A DNA stretch of 64,000 bases, from NCBI GenBank assembly GCA_020638135.1, contig JACKJE010000009.1:61951-125950 (forward strand). Reading direction: 5' to 3'. The notes beneath the pieces are model-generated. The model was not told where the DNA came from. It saw only the letters and a program-made list of their open reading frames with translations, and did no database searches. Below, piece after piece: positions 52,676-61,898 of this stretch. The first letter of the stretch is position 1; every line of letters begins with the position of its first letter. This stretch comes from Methylobacteriaceae bacterium. Lineage in GTDB: Bacteria > Pseudomonadota > Alphaproteobacteria > Rhizobiales > Beijerinckiaceae. A program made the translations under genes and the position numbers.

Positions 52676-52730
52676 GCTTTCGTTAACCGCCACGCCGGAT
52701 CGTCGCGACGGGAATGCCGACGAGACGATT

Positions 52731-53714
52731 TTGACGGGCGACGCCGCTCCAGGTTTCAACGATTTTCGCTCCGCGGACGCGGATTTGCGGGCGTTTCTGG
52801 TCGCCTGGCTGTCGCATCTGGCCGGCGAGCGCCGTATGGCGCGGCTTACGCTCGAGGCCTATGCGCGCGATGTCCGCCAGTTGCTCGACCATATGAGCGA
52901 ACGCGCCGGAGGCGCTGTCAGCCTTGCCGATCTCGAGGCATTGAGCCAGAGCGAGGCGCGGGCTTTCCTGGCCGCGCGCCGTCAGGCTGGCGCGGGCAGC
53001 CGGTCCCTGCTGCGCGGTCTTGCCGGAGTTCGCTCGTTCCTGAGATTTCTGGAACGCGAAGGCTACGGGAAAATCGCGGCGTTCGCGGCGGTGCGCACGC
53101 CCAAGACCGCACGACGCCTGCCGAAGGCGCTGACGGTCGGAGAGGCCCGGGATCTGGCGGACGCCGATTCGCGGGCAGGCGAGGCGCGCGCGCCATGGAT
53201 ACTCGCGCGCGACGCGGCCGTCCTCTCTCTGCTTTATGGCTGCGGATTGCGCATATCCGAAGCGCTGGGCCTGACGCGCGCCGACGCGCCGATCGGGCGG
53301 CGCGATGTCGTGACCGTGGTCGGCAAGGGCGGCAAGATGCGCAGCGCTCCAGTGATCGAGGCCGTGCGTCGTGCGGTCGAGGACTATCTCGACCTCTGTC
53401 CCTTCCAGCTCACGCAGGATGGACCGCTTTTTGTCGGGGCGCGCGGCGGTCCGCTGTCGCCGCGAATCATCCAGCTCGCCGTCGAGCGGATGCGCGGCGC
53501 GCTCGGTCTGCCCGACACGGCGACGCCGCATGCGCTTCGCCATTCATTTGCAACGCACCTGCTGGGTCGCGGCGGCGATCTGCGGTCGATCCAGGAGCTG
53601 CTCGGGCATGCTTCCCTGTCGACGACGCAGATCTACACCGCGATCGACACGAAACGACTTCTGTCCGCCTATCAGTCGGCCCACCCGCGCGCGCGGTCGA
53701 CCGCGAAAGGGTAG
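52731..53714 (+). CDS. xerC: tyrosine recombinase XerC
   Basis: XerC with XerD resolves chromosome dimers at dif, activated by FtsK. The 327-residue product has an N-terminal SAM-like core-binding domain and a catalytic domain with Arg in CGLRISEALGL, Lys in GKGGKMR, HALRHSFATHLL and the LGHASLSTTQIYT Tyr. It could be XerD, but the alphaproteobacterial xerC context fits better. The start is a TTG at 52731. The 3' end overlaps thpR by 43 bases. Confidence 0.9.
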   Translation: MTGDAAPGFNDFRSADADLRAFLVAWLSHLAGERRMARLTLEAYARDVRQLLDHMSERAGGAVSLADLEALSQSEARAFLAARRQAGAGSRSLLRGLAGVRSFLRFLEREGYGKIAAFAAVRTPKTARRLPKALTVGEARDLADADSRAGEARAPWILARDAAVLSLLYGCGLRISEALGLTRADAPIGRRDVVTVVGKGGKMRSAPVIEAVRRAVEDYLDLCPFQLTQDGPLFVGARGGPLSPRIIQLAVERMRGALGLPDTATPHALRHSFATHLLGRGGDLRSIQELLGHASLSTTQIYTAIDTKRLLSAYQSAHPRARSTAKG

Positions 53715-54232
53715 ACGGCTTCGATCCGGTAGGGGCCGCCGCCGGTCGATTCACGCGAAGAATAAAGGACGAAGCGCCGCGCCGCGAAGGTCAGGGGGCG
53801 CATGTCGCCCCGCGTTTCGATGTAGGCGCCGACGGCGGCCGCACTGACGCCGCGCAGCCGCGCCAGCGTGACATGCGGCGTGAATTTGCGCGCGTCGGCG
53901 GGAGCGCCGAGCCGGCGCACAAGCCGTTCGTGCTCGCCCTGCAGGGTGGCCAGCAGAGCATTGTCCGAGGCGCGAGCGATCAAGGCGCGGGGCCTGTCCG
54001 AGCCGAATACGGCGAGCCGTTCCAACGTGATGCGCAAGGGCTGGCTCTCGATCGAGGCGAGCGCTTCGGCGATGTCGTTGGCGAGTTCCCGGCCGATGTC
54101 GCCGATGAAGCGCAGCGTGAGATGGTAGTCTTCCGGCTCGATCCAGCGCGCGCCGGCAAGCCCGCCGCGCAAGAGGCTCAGCTCGGTTGCGATTTCGGCC
54201 GGTAATTCCAGCCCGGTGAAGAGACGGGGCAT
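53672..54232 (-). CDS. thpR: RNA 2',3'-cyclic phosphodiesterase (LigT family)
   Basis: The 186-residue product is a 2H phosphoesterase: the two HxTx motifs are HLTL (about residue 37) and HVTL (about 116). These proteins hydrolyse 2',3'-cyclic phosphates at RNA ends. The gene overlaps xerC at its 3' end and follows a TesA-type esterase by 21 bases on the same strand. Confidence 0.92.
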   Translation of the reverse strand: MPRLFTGLELPAEIATELSLLRGGLAGARWIEPEDYHLTLRFIGDIGRELANDIAEALASIESQPLRITLERLAVFGSDRPRALIARASDNALLATLQGEHERLVRRLGAPADARKFTPHVTLARLRGVSAAAVGAYIETRGDMRPLTFAARRFVLYSSRESTGGGPYRIEAVYPFAVDRARGWAD

Positions 54233-54253
54233 GTCTCGACGCTTTCTCTCGAT

Positions 54254-54988
54254 CTAATCCGAGCCCCTGGCGCGCGCGCCGAAGCGCTCGGTGAGAACCC
54301 CCTCAAGGAAGGGCGCGAATCCCGCGACGATCCTGACGACGCCGGCCTTGTTGGGGTGCATGCCGTCGGACTGGGTCAGGGCGCGATCGCCGGCGACGCC
54401 TTCGAGGAAGAACGGATAGAAGGGCGTCCCGTATCGCTTGGCGAGATCGGGATAGATCGCCTCGAATTCTGCCCGATAGGCCTCGCCCCAATTGGCGATC
54501 GAGCGCATGCCGGCGAGAACCACGAGAATGTTGCGGGCCTGCAGGCGCTCCACGACCTGCGCGAGCGCGCGCGCAGCCTCGGCCGGCGGGGCGCCGCGCA
54601 GCATGTCGTTGGCGCCCAGCTCGACGATCGCCAGGTCGGTTCGATCGGGCACGGACCAGTCGAGCCGCGCCAGGCCGCCGGCAGCCGTGTCGCCGGAAAC
54701 GCCGGCGTTGGCGATCGCGACCGAAAAGCCGTCCGCGCGCAGGCGCGCCTGCAAGACGTTTGGAAAGGCCTCGGCCGCCGGCAGTTGATAGCCCGCAGTC
54801 AGGCTATCGCCGAAGGCGACGATCCGGACGGGTTCCGCTCCAGCGGCGTTGGTCGCGACGCTCAGGACGACAAAGCAAACGAATTGAAGTACTCGCCGTG
54901 CGACACCATGTGTCCTGTGCCCGCCCGCGAACAGCTCCCGCCAGAGCGATTGATCCGACCTCGACCGAAACCATGCCAAATCCACCAC
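54254..54988 (-). CDS. tesA: TesA-type arylesterase/lysophospholipase, exported
   Basis: This SGNH hydrolase has block I AFGDSLTAGYQLP with the nucleophile Ser, block III ELGANDMLRG and the C-terminal DGMHPNKAG (Asp-His dyad). A hydrophobic signal-like segment (FVCFVVLSVATNAAGA) precedes the domain, so it is probably periplasmic. The start is uncertain: GTG at 54988 gives 244 residues and overlaps the divergent ABC gene by 16 bases. tesA divergent from this ABC pair is a common arrangement. Confidence 0.85.
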   Translation of the reverse strand: MVDLAWFRSRSDQSLWRELFAGGHRTHGVARRVLQFVCFVVLSVATNAAGAEPVRIVAFGDSLTAGYQLPAAEAFPNVLQARLRADGFSVAIANAGVSGDTAAGGLARLDWSVPDRTDLAIVELGANDMLRGAPPAEAARALAQVVERLQARNILVVLAGMRSIANWGEAYRAEFEAIYPDLAKRYGTPFYPFFLEGVAGDRALTQSDGMHPNKAGVVRIVAGFAPFLEGVLTERFGARARGSD

Positions 54989-55704
54989 TCCCTGCAGACG
55001 CCGACGATCAGTCGATCTCGTTGAAATCATTGCGTCTGAGTCTCGGCTCTGGCCCGACGCGGGTCGAAGTCCTCAAAGACATAACGCTCAATTTCCGACG
55101 GGGGAAGGCGACGGCAATCGTCGGACCGTCTGGCTGCGGCAAGTCCACCCTGCTCATGACGCTGGCCGGGCTGGAGCGTCCCGACGCCGGTTCCGTCGCG
55201 ATCGAGGGGCGCGAGATCACGGGGATGGGCGAGGATGAGCTCGCCGAATTCAGGGGCAAGAGGATCGGCATCGTCTTCCAGTCGTTTCATCTGATGCCGA
55301 CGATGACGGCGCTCGAAAACGTCGCCGTGCCGCTCGAACTCGCAGGACGCGGCGACGCCTTTGCCCGCGCCAAGGCCGAACTCGCCGCTGTCGGGCTGGT
55401 GGAACGCGCTGCGCACTATCCCTCACAATTGTCCGGCGGCGAGCAGCAGCGCGTGGCGCTCGCCCGAGCGCTGGTCGGCGATCCCTCAATCCTTCTCGCG
55501 GACGAGCCGACCGGGAATCTCGACGAGCGCACGGGCGCCGGCATCATCGATCTGCTGCTCGGCCAGCGCGCGCAGCGCGGTTGCACGCTGGTGATGGTCA
55601 CGCATGATCTGTCGCTCGCCGCGCGCTGCGACGATGTCGTGCGGCTGCATTCCGGTCGGGTCGAGGAAGCGATTGCGTCGCAAGCGGACGTCGCGGCTTC
55701 ATGA
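54973..55704 (+). CDS. ABC transporter ATP-binding protein, YbbA-like
   Basis: The 243-residue ATPase has Walker A GPSGCGKSTLL, the signature LSGGEQQRVALARAL and Walker B SILLADEPTGNLD. It belongs to the MacB/LolD/FtsE-like group and is paired with a large FtsX-type permease. The pair resembles YbbA/YbbP, which lies next to tesA in E. coli; the substrate is unknown. The longer frame from 54760 is not used. The stop overlaps the permease start by four bases. Confidence 0.92.
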   Translation: MPNPPLPADADDQSISLKSLRLSLGSGPTRVEVLKDITLNFRRGKATAIVGPSGCGKSTLLMTLAGLERPDAGSVAIEGREITGMGEDELAEFRGKRIGIVFQSFHLMPTMTALENVAVPLELAGRGDAFARAKAELAAVGLVERAAHYPSQLSGGEQQRVALARALVGDPSILLADEPTGNLDERTGAGIIDLLLGQRAQRGCTLVMVTHDLSLAARCDDVVRLHSGRVEEAIASQADVAAS

Positions 55705-58241
55705 AGCTTCTGGGCACTATCGCGTCGTTCGCGCGCCGCGACCTGCGCGGCGGGCTGAAGGGCTTTCGCGTCTTTTTCGTCTGCGTCGCGATCGGCGTCG
55801 CGGCGGTCACCAGCGTCGCCGCGGTCTCGCAATCGCTGCTGGCCTCCTTCGCCATGCAGGGCCGCTCAATGCTTGGCGGCGACCTTACACTTGCCCGCTC
55901 GCTGCGTGTCCTCGCGCCGGAGGAGCGCGCCTATCTTTCGTCGCTCGGGCGCCTGTCGGAGATCGCCATTCTGCGCGCCATGGCGCGAACGCCTGATGAT
56001 CGCGCGATCATGGTCGATGCGAAGGTCGTCGACGAGACCTATCCGCTGGTCGGCGACGTCGTGCTGGCGCCAGCGGCGCCGCTTGCACGCGCGCTGGCTG
56101 CCGAAAACGGCCAATTCGGCGCCGTTGCAGATGCCGCCTTTGTCGAGCGCGCAGGTCTGAAGGTCGGCGACCGGTTCGATCTCGGCAATGCGCATTTCAT
56201 TCTGCGCGGCGAAATCCGTTCGGAGCCCGACCGGATCGCGACGGGGATCGGTTTCGGTTCGCGGGTGATGATTTCGCGCGCCGGATTCGAAGCGAGCGGG
56301 CTCGGTTCGACGGCGTCGCTGACGCGCTGGGTCACGCGTCTGGCCCTCGCAAATCCTGGTGTCGACGATGAGCGCGTGAAGGCGCTTGCCGACGACATTC
56401 TGAAACACTTCCCGACGGCAGGCTGGGATGCGCGCACGCGCGCGAATGTCTCGCCGCAATTGACGCGCAATATTGAACGCTTCACGCAATTCATGGCGCT
56501 GATCGGCGTCGTCTCGCTGATCGTCGGCGGGGTCGGCGTGTCGATCGCGGTGGGCGCCTTCGTCGACCGCAAGCGTGAATCGATCGCAATTCTCAAGGCG
56601 GTCGGCGCGCCCGGCGGCGTCGCATTTGCCCTCGTGCTTGTCGAGATGATGTTGATCGCGTTCGCCGGCGCGCTGCTCGGCGCGGCCATCGGCGCCGCTT
56701 CGCCCTTCGCCGTTGCGCGTTTCGCAGGTCCCGCGCTCGATCTGCCCTTCGAGCCGATCTTTTCAGGCCGCGCAATTCTCGCGGGTGTCGCAATCGGCCT
56801 GCTTTCGGCGCTGACGTTTGTCATCGCGCCAGCCGGTCGCGCACATGACACGCCGGTGGCCGTGCTCTTTCGGTCCGCGGCGACCATGGAAAGCGGGCGA
56901 TTGCGGATGCGCTACGTCATCGGCGCGCTCGCCGCCTTCGCTGCGATGATCGCACTGGTCTACGCGCTATCTTCCGAGAAGCGGATCGCGCTGCTGGCGA
57001 TCGCCGGCGTCGCTGCGTCGGCCGCCGTGCTGCGTCTTGTGGGTTGGGCCGTCGCCCGCGGCGCCGCGTTCGGCGCGAATGTGCGGAACCTGCCGGCGCG
57101 GCTCGCGCTCGGCAATATCAGGCGGCCCGGCGCAGTCACGCGGCCGGTCGTGACGTCGCTCGGTCTCGGCCTGACTCTCCTCGTCGTGATCGTCGGCGTC
57201 GACGGCAACGTGCGCCGGCAGCTCAGCTCCGGCGAACCCGGCCGAACGCCCGACTATTTCTTCGCGGACGTGCAGAGCGCGCAGGCCGAGACATTTCGCA
57301 AGATGCTGGTTGCGCGCCGTCCCGACGCCGTCATCGAACAGGTCCCCATGCTGCGCGGCCGGATCGTGCGCGTGGGGTCGCGCCGCGCGGAGGAGGTGAA
57401 GGCCGAGCAGAACGCCGCCTGGGTGCTCGACGGCGACAGGGGCGTGACCTATGCGGCGACCCCGCCGCCCGGCTCGAAAGTCACCGCCGGGCAATGGTGG
57501 CCGGCGGATTACAAGGGTCCGCCGCTCGTTTCGCTCGACGGCGATATTGCACGCGGCCTCGGGCTTTCGATCGGCGACGAGATCGCCGTCAACATCATGG
57601 GCCGCGAAATCGCGGCGAAGATCGTTAATCTGCGGGAGGTGGACTGGCGCAGCTTCGGGATCAATTTCGTTCTGGTCTTCACGCCCGTTACATTTGCCGG
57701 CGCGCCGCACACTGAATTGATCTCGATGACGCTTCCGCGCGGAACGTCGGCGGCGTCGGGGTCGCTGATCAGCGACATCTCCAAAGCCTATCCGACGGTC
57801 GTCGCGCTCGCAGTGCGGGAGGCGCTGCAGCAGGCCCTGTCCTTGACCGAAAAATTGTCGACGGCGATCCGTGCGGCGTCTTCCGTGACGCTGGCGACAG
57901 CGCTTCTCACGCTCGGCGGCGCGCTGGCGGCGGGTCAGCGCGCCCGGCTCTACGACGCCGTCGTGTTGCGGATGCTCGGGGCGACGCGGCGACGGCTGAT
58001 CCTCGCCTATCTCGTCGAATTCCTGCTGCTCGGCGCCGCGACGTCGGTCTTTGCGCTGGCGGCGGGCTCCGTGGCGGCGCAGCTCATCGTTACACGATTG
58101 ATGAAACTGGATTTTGTCTTCGACTGGCCGGGGCTCGCGGCGATCGTCGCCATTGGTTGCCTGACCACGATCGGGCTCGGCCTGGCGGCGACATGGCGGA
58201 CGCTCGGCGCAAAACCCGCCCGCGTCCTCAGGGAATTATGA
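55701..58241 (+). CDS. FtsX-like ABC permease, YbbP-like
   Basis: The 846-residue protein has about ten hydrophobic helices in two FtsX-like blocks (roughly 265-400 and 710-840) with large exported loops. The length and two-block layout match YbbP-type permeases rather than LolC/E or MacB. It overlaps the ATPase gene by four bases, so the two are co-translated. What it exports is unknown; a link with the divergent TesA-type lipase is suggestive only. Confidence 0.9.
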   Translation: MKLLGTIASFARRDLRGGLKGFRVFFVCVAIGVAAVTSVAAVSQSLLASFAMQGRSMLGGDLTLARSLRVLAPEERAYLSSLGRLSEIAILRAMARTPDDRAIMVDAKVVDETYPLVGDVVLAPAAPLARALAAENGQFGAVADAAFVERAGLKVGDRFDLGNAHFILRGEIRSEPDRIATGIGFGSRVMISRAGFEASGLGSTASLTRWVTRLALANPGVDDERVKALADDILKHFPTAGWDARTRANVSPQLTRNIERFTQFMALIGVVSLIVGGVGVSIAVGAFVDRKRESIAILKAVGAPGGVAFALVLVEMMLIAFAGALLGAAIGAASPFAVARFAGPALDLPFEPIFSGRAILAGVAIGLLSALTFVIAPAGRAHDTPVAVLFRSAATMESGRLRMRYVIGALAAFAAMIALVYALSSEKRIALLAIAGVAASAAVLRLVGWAVARGAAFGANVRNLPARLALGNIRRPGAVTRPVVTSLGLGLTLLVVIVGVDGNVRRQLSSGEPGRTPDYFFADVQSAQAETFRKMLVARRPDAVIEQVPMLRGRIVRVGSRRAEEVKAEQNAAWVLDGDRGVTYAATPPPGSKVTAGQWWPADYKGPPLVSLDGDIARGLGLSIGDEIAVNIMGREIAAKIVNLREVDWRSFGINFVLVFTPVTFAGAPHTELISMTLPRGTSAASGSLISDISKAYPTVVALAVREALQQALSLTEKLSTAIRAASSVTLATALLTLGGALAAGQRARLYDAVVLRMLGATRRRLILAYLVEFLLLGAATSVFALAAGSVAAQLIVTRLMKLDFVFDWPGLAAIVAIGCLTTIGLGLAATWRTLGAKPARVLREL

Positions 58242-58369
58242 CGGAAAGTTCATTTACGCCAACCGGCTGAGCTTCTTGTCTTTGCTGCAATCGCCGATCA
58301 TATTCCGTCCATCGCGCGCCTGTGCGCGCGGGGACAGTGCGCGGCAATGCGCCGCGAAGGAGAGATTAA

Positions 58370-59140
58370 ATGTCCGACTATGACCGCAACGCCGGCGCCC
58401 GTTGGGGCACGAGCGTAGGCCAGGCCGGCGCTCAGCAGATCGACCAGGGCCTGCGCGCCTACATGCTTGGCGTGTACAACTACATGACGCTGGGTCTCGG
58501 CGTCACGGGCCTCGTCGCCTACGGCGCGCATATGATGAGCGTCGTCAATACTGGCGCGGCGGGCCGTCTCGCGCTGACGCCGTTCGGCCAGGCGCTGTAC
58601 CAGAGCCCGCTGAAGTGGGTGGTGATGCTCGCGCCGCTCGCGTTCATCTTCATCTTCTCGTTCCGGATCGACCGCATGTCGGCGGCTTCGGCGCGCAACA
58701 TGTTCCTCGGCTTTGCGGCCGTGATGGGCCTGTCGCTGTCGACCGTGCTGCTCTACTTCACGGGCGCTTCGGTGACGCGCGCCTTCTTCATCACGGCGGC
58801 GTCGTTTGGCGGCCTCAGCCTGTACGGCTATACGACGCGCCGTGATCTTTCGGCCTTCGGCTCGTTTCTGGTGATGGGCCTGATCGGTCTGGTGATCGCG
58901 AGCCTGGTGAATGTGTTCGTGCAGAGCTCGGCGTTCCAGTTCGGTCTGTCGATCCTGACGGTGCTGATCTTCGCCGGCCTGACCGCCTGGGATACGCAGG
59001 CGATCAAGGAAATGTACTACGCCTCCGACGATTACGAGACGGCGACCAAGAAGTCGATCAACGGCGCCCTGATGCTTTATCTCGACTTCGTCAACATCTT
59101 CCAGGCGATCCTGTCGCTGACCGGGACCCGCAACGACTGA
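58370..59140 (+). CDS. Bax inhibitor-1/YccA-family membrane protein
   Basis: The 256-residue protein has seven hydrophobic helices with the conserved C-terminal acidic residues in LTAWDTQAIKEMYYASDD. N-terminal QGLRAYMLGVYNYMTLGL is typical. BI-1 proteins act as calcium-leak channels or as inhibitors of FtsH-type proteolysis. A strong terminator follows, 20 bases after the stop. Confidence 0.93.
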   Translation: MSDYDRNAGARWGTSVGQAGAQQIDQGLRAYMLGVYNYMTLGLGVTGLVAYGAHMMSVVNTGAAGRLALTPFGQALYQSPLKWVVMLAPLAFIFIFSFRIDRMSAASARNMFLGFAAVMGLSLSTVLLYFTGASVTRAFFITAASFGGLSLYGYTTRRDLSAFGSFLVMGLIGLVIASLVNVFVQSSAFQFGLSILTVLIFAGLTAWDTQAIKEMYYASDDYETATKKSINGALMLYLDFVNIFQAILSLTGTRND

Positions 59141-59160
59141 CCTGCCCACAGATCGAAAGA

Positions 59161-59188
59161 AAACGCCCCGCTTCGGCGGGGCGTTTTT
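59161..59188. terminator. intrinsic terminator after the BI-1 gene, shared with DUF2794
   Basis: Perfect 11-base arms AAACGCCCCGC (59161-59171) and GCGGGGCGTTT (59176-59186) enclose TTCG, then a T run follows. The T run contains the complement of the DUF2794 stop codon (59187-59189), so it ends the two convergent genes. Confidence 0.95.
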
Positions 59189-59597
59189 ATGTGACGACCA
59201 GTTTGATCTTCTTGTCGAGCACTGCCAGCACGCGCTCGAGTTCGTGTCCCCGCTTGAGAATGAAGCCGTCAGCTGACACCACCGAATAGGCGCCTTGGCG
59301 TCGCGCCAGCGCCGGGTTCTTCTCGATCGTGTACAGCGGCGTCTCCGACGCGCGGCGGAAGACTGCGAATACAGCCTTGAGCGGACTGAAGCCGATCGCA
59401 TAGTCGCGCCATTCGCCTTCAGCGACCCGACGGCCGTACAGGTTCAAAATGAGCTGGAGTTCGCGCCGGTCGAAGGACACCTGTTTGGCCGCAGGCGCCT
59501 CCGTCTGGTTCGACGGGGATGGAACGGGGCGGCGAAAGGCGACCGCCACGACATCCCCGCCCTGCCGCTCTGGATCGACGCTCTCCGAATCCGACAT
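59187..59597 (-). CDS. DUF2794 family protein
   Basis: From the ATG at 59597 the product has 136 residues. The core is VSFDRRELQLILNLYGRRVAEGEWRDYAIGF (in part), then AVFAVFRRASETPLYTIEK, typical of DUF2794, an alphaproteobacterial family of unknown function. Longer starts exist upstream, including an ATG at residue 19 of the long frame. Its stop is inside the shared terminator. Confidence 0.85.
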   Translation of the reverse strand: MSDSESVDPERQGGDVVAVAFRRPVPSPSNQTEAPAAKQVSFDRRELQLILNLYGRRVAEGEWRDYAIGFSPLKAVFAVFRRASETPLYTIEKNPALARRQGAYSVVSADGFILKRGHELERVLAVLDKKIKLVVT

Positions 59598-59848
59598 TCG
59601 CTGCTCCGCCGTCATGTTCCTACGAATGTTCGATATCGGCAAGCGTCGACAGAAACGGCGAAATATCATGGTTCTGCCTCAGTCTCGCCTTTGCTCAGCC
59701 CAAGACAGGGGCGAGCTTGTTACCGTTGCCTCGATGGCCCGATTCGTCGCGCTGCCGGATTTCGTCAGCCCCCCAGCCCCCCGGCGACGCAATGGCGGAT
59801 CGGGCCGTTTTTTCCGAGGCGTTGCGTTCAGTTGCCGCGTCCTTCCCA

Positions 59849-59880
59849 GGCCGACCGCGTCGCCGCGCGGTCGGCCTTTT
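59849..59880 (+). terminator. strong hairpin with a short T run upstream of htpG
   Basis: Perfect 11-base arms GGCCGACCGCG (59849-59859) and CGCGGTCGGCC (59866-59876) with a six-base loop are followed by TTTT. It lies in the 356-base gap between DUF2794 and htpG (59598-59953) and points toward htpG. It could end a small transcript or lie in the htpG leader. A -35-like TTGAAT (59890-59895) follows. I see no other gene in the gap. Confidence 0.6.
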
Positions 59881-59953
59881 CGCGTCCCGTTGAATTTTCC
59901 GGCCGCATTTCGATATGAGTGGCCTCTCTATTCAAAACAGGGACCGAGCATTC

Positions 59954-61876
59954 ATGACCGATAGCGTGAACGACAGCGCGCCCGGCGCGGCGAGCGGGGC
60001 CGTCGAACGCCCGTTTCAGGCCGATGTCGCCCGGCTTCTCGATCTCGTCGTCCATTCCATCTATTCGGATCGCGACATCTTTCTGCGCGAGCTGATTTCG
60101 AATGCCGCCGACGCCTGCGAAAAGCTGCGCTTTGAGACCGCGACCGGGCAGGTCGCAGGCTCCGGAGCGCCGTTCCGGATTTTGATCGAAGCGGACAAGC
60201 AGGGACGGACGCTCTCCGTCGAAGACAATGGCGTCGGCATGAGTCGCGAGGATCTCGAACAGGCGCTCGGCGTCATCGCCAATTCCGGCACGCGCGCCTT
60301 CATGGAGAAGCTGGAAGGGGCCGGCGACAAAGGGCCCGCGGAATCGCTGATCGGCCGCTTCGGCATCGGCTTCTATTCGTCCTTCATCGTGGCCGATCAC
60401 GTCGATGTCTATTCGCGTCGCGCCGGGCAGTCCGAGGGCTGGAAATGGTCGTCGGACGGCAAGAGCTCCTATTCGATCGAAGCATCTGACAATTGCCCGC
60501 CGGTCGGCGCCCGCGTCGTGCTCCATCTCAAGAGCGACGCCGACGCCTACCTGGACGTTTCCTCGCTACAGCGGATCGTCGGCGAGCATTCCGCTGGAAT
60601 CCCCGTGCCGATCTCCGTGCGCGAGGCCGGAGGCGAGGAGCAGACGGCGAGCGAAGGCGCCGCGCTCTGGGCGCGCCCGCGCTCGGAAATTGCGGCCGAG
60701 CAATATGCGGAATTCTATCGCACGATTTCCGGCCAGTTCGACGAGCCGGCGCTGACCATCCATTGGCGCGCGGAGGGCAGGCACGAATTCGATGCGCTTG
60801 CCTTCATTCCGGGGTCGCGTCCGTTCGATCTGTTCAACCCGGAGCGCAAGGGGCGCTCGCGCCTCTATGTGCGGCGCGTGCTGGTCTCGACCGATGCGGA
60901 CCTGCTGCCGCCGTGGCTTCGCTTCGTCACGCTCGTCGTCGATTCGGCCGACGTGCCGCTCAACGTCTCGCGCGAGCTGGTGCAGAAGAGCCCGGTTCTC
61001 GGCGCGATCCGGAAGGCTGTCGTCGGCCGCGTGATTCAGGAACTCGCCAAGCTCGCTGAAAGCGATTCCGAGAAATTCGGCGCTGTATGGACGAATTTCG
61101 GGGCGGTGCTGAAAGAGGGGCTGTATGAAGAGCCCGAACGTCGGGACGCCCTGTTCGGGTTCGCCCGTTTTACGACGTCGACCCACGGCGCGGGCGACCG
61201 CACGCTCAAGCAGTATGTCGCCGACCTCAGACCGAACCAGACGGCGATCTACTATCTGAACGGCGTGGACGCGGCAGGCCTTGCGGCGAGTCCGCATCTC
61301 GAGGGTTTTCGCGCCCGAGGGATCGAGGTGCTGCTGCTGTCCGATCCGGTCGACGCATTCTGGGTGTCGAGCGCCGTCGGCTTCGATGGCAAGCCGTTCC
61401 GCTCGGTCACGCAGGGGCAGGCCGATATATCGCAAGTGCCGCTCGCTGATGGCGCCGTGGCGCCGGAGAGACCCGAACTCGACGCTATGGCCGCGACCAC
61501 GATCGCGAAGATGAAGGAGATGCTCGGCGAACGCGTGTCCGATGTGCGCGTGTCGGACCGGCTCGCCGACAGCCCGGCATGTCTCGTCGCCAGCGAAGTG
61601 GCCCCGGATCGCACGCTCGCCCGGATTCTCGCGAGCGCAGGCCGTCTGGACGCGTCCATGCGGCCGGTGCTGGAGATCAATCTGGGCCATAGCCTGGTGA
61701 AAGCCTTGCTCGCGCTCGACAAGGGCGACGATCGCGCGGATTTCGAGGAAGCCAGCGGTCTGCTGGTCGATCTCGCGCAGCTCGCAGAGGGCGAGGCGCC
61801 GGAAAATGGACCCGAGGTCGCGCGCCGTTTGTCGAAATGGCTGGCGCGCGGGCTCGGCAACAGCGCCGGCGCCTGA
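59954..61876 (+). CDS. htpG: molecular chaperone HtpG (Hsp90)
   Basis: HtpG is the bacterial Hsp90. From the ATG at 59954 the product has 640 residues, the usual size. The N-terminal ATP-binding domain (LISNAADACEKLRF, then VEDNGVGMSREDLEQ and SLIGRFGIGFYSSFIV) is intact. A middle domain and a C-terminal dimerisation domain follow. The hairpin upstream and a TTGAAT element 59 bases before the start may belong to a heat-shock promoter region, but no clear sigma-32 element is seen. Confidence 0.95.
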   Translation: MTDSVNDSAPGAASGAVERPFQADVARLLDLVVHSIYSDRDIFLRELISNAADACEKLRFETATGQVAGSGAPFRILIEADKQGRTLSVEDNGVGMSREDLEQALGVIANSGTRAFMEKLEGAGDKGPAESLIGRFGIGFYSSFIVADHVDVYSRRAGQSEGWKWSSDGKSSYSIEASDNCPPVGARVVLHLKSDADAYLDVSSLQRIVGEHSAGIPVPISVREAGGEEQTASEGAALWARPRSEIAAEQYAEFYRTISGQFDEPALTIHWRAEGRHEFDALAFIPGSRPFDLFNPERKGRSRLYVRRVLVSTDADLLPPWLRFVTLVVDSADVPLNVSRELVQKSPVLGAIRKAVVGRVIQELAKLAESDSEKFGAVWTNFGAVLKEGLYEEPERRDALFGFARFTTSTHGAGDRTLKQYVADLRPNQTAIYYLNGVDAAGLAASPHLEGFRARGIEVLLLSDPVDAFWVSSAVGFDGKPFRSVTQGQADISQVPLADGAVAPERPELDAMAATTIAKMKEMLGERVSDVRVSDRLADSPACLVASEVAPDRTLARILASAGRLDASMRPVLEINLGHSLVKALLALDKGDDRADFEEASGLLVDLAQLAEGEAPENGPEVARRLSKWLARGLGNSAGA

Positions 61877-61898
61877 ATTGGCGCCGCGCCTCCTCGGA

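Noticed and set aside
59670..59848. A 6S, SRP or tmRNA gene upstream of htpG
   Set aside because: None of the hallmark sequences of these RNAs was recognised. Only a generic hairpin is supported.
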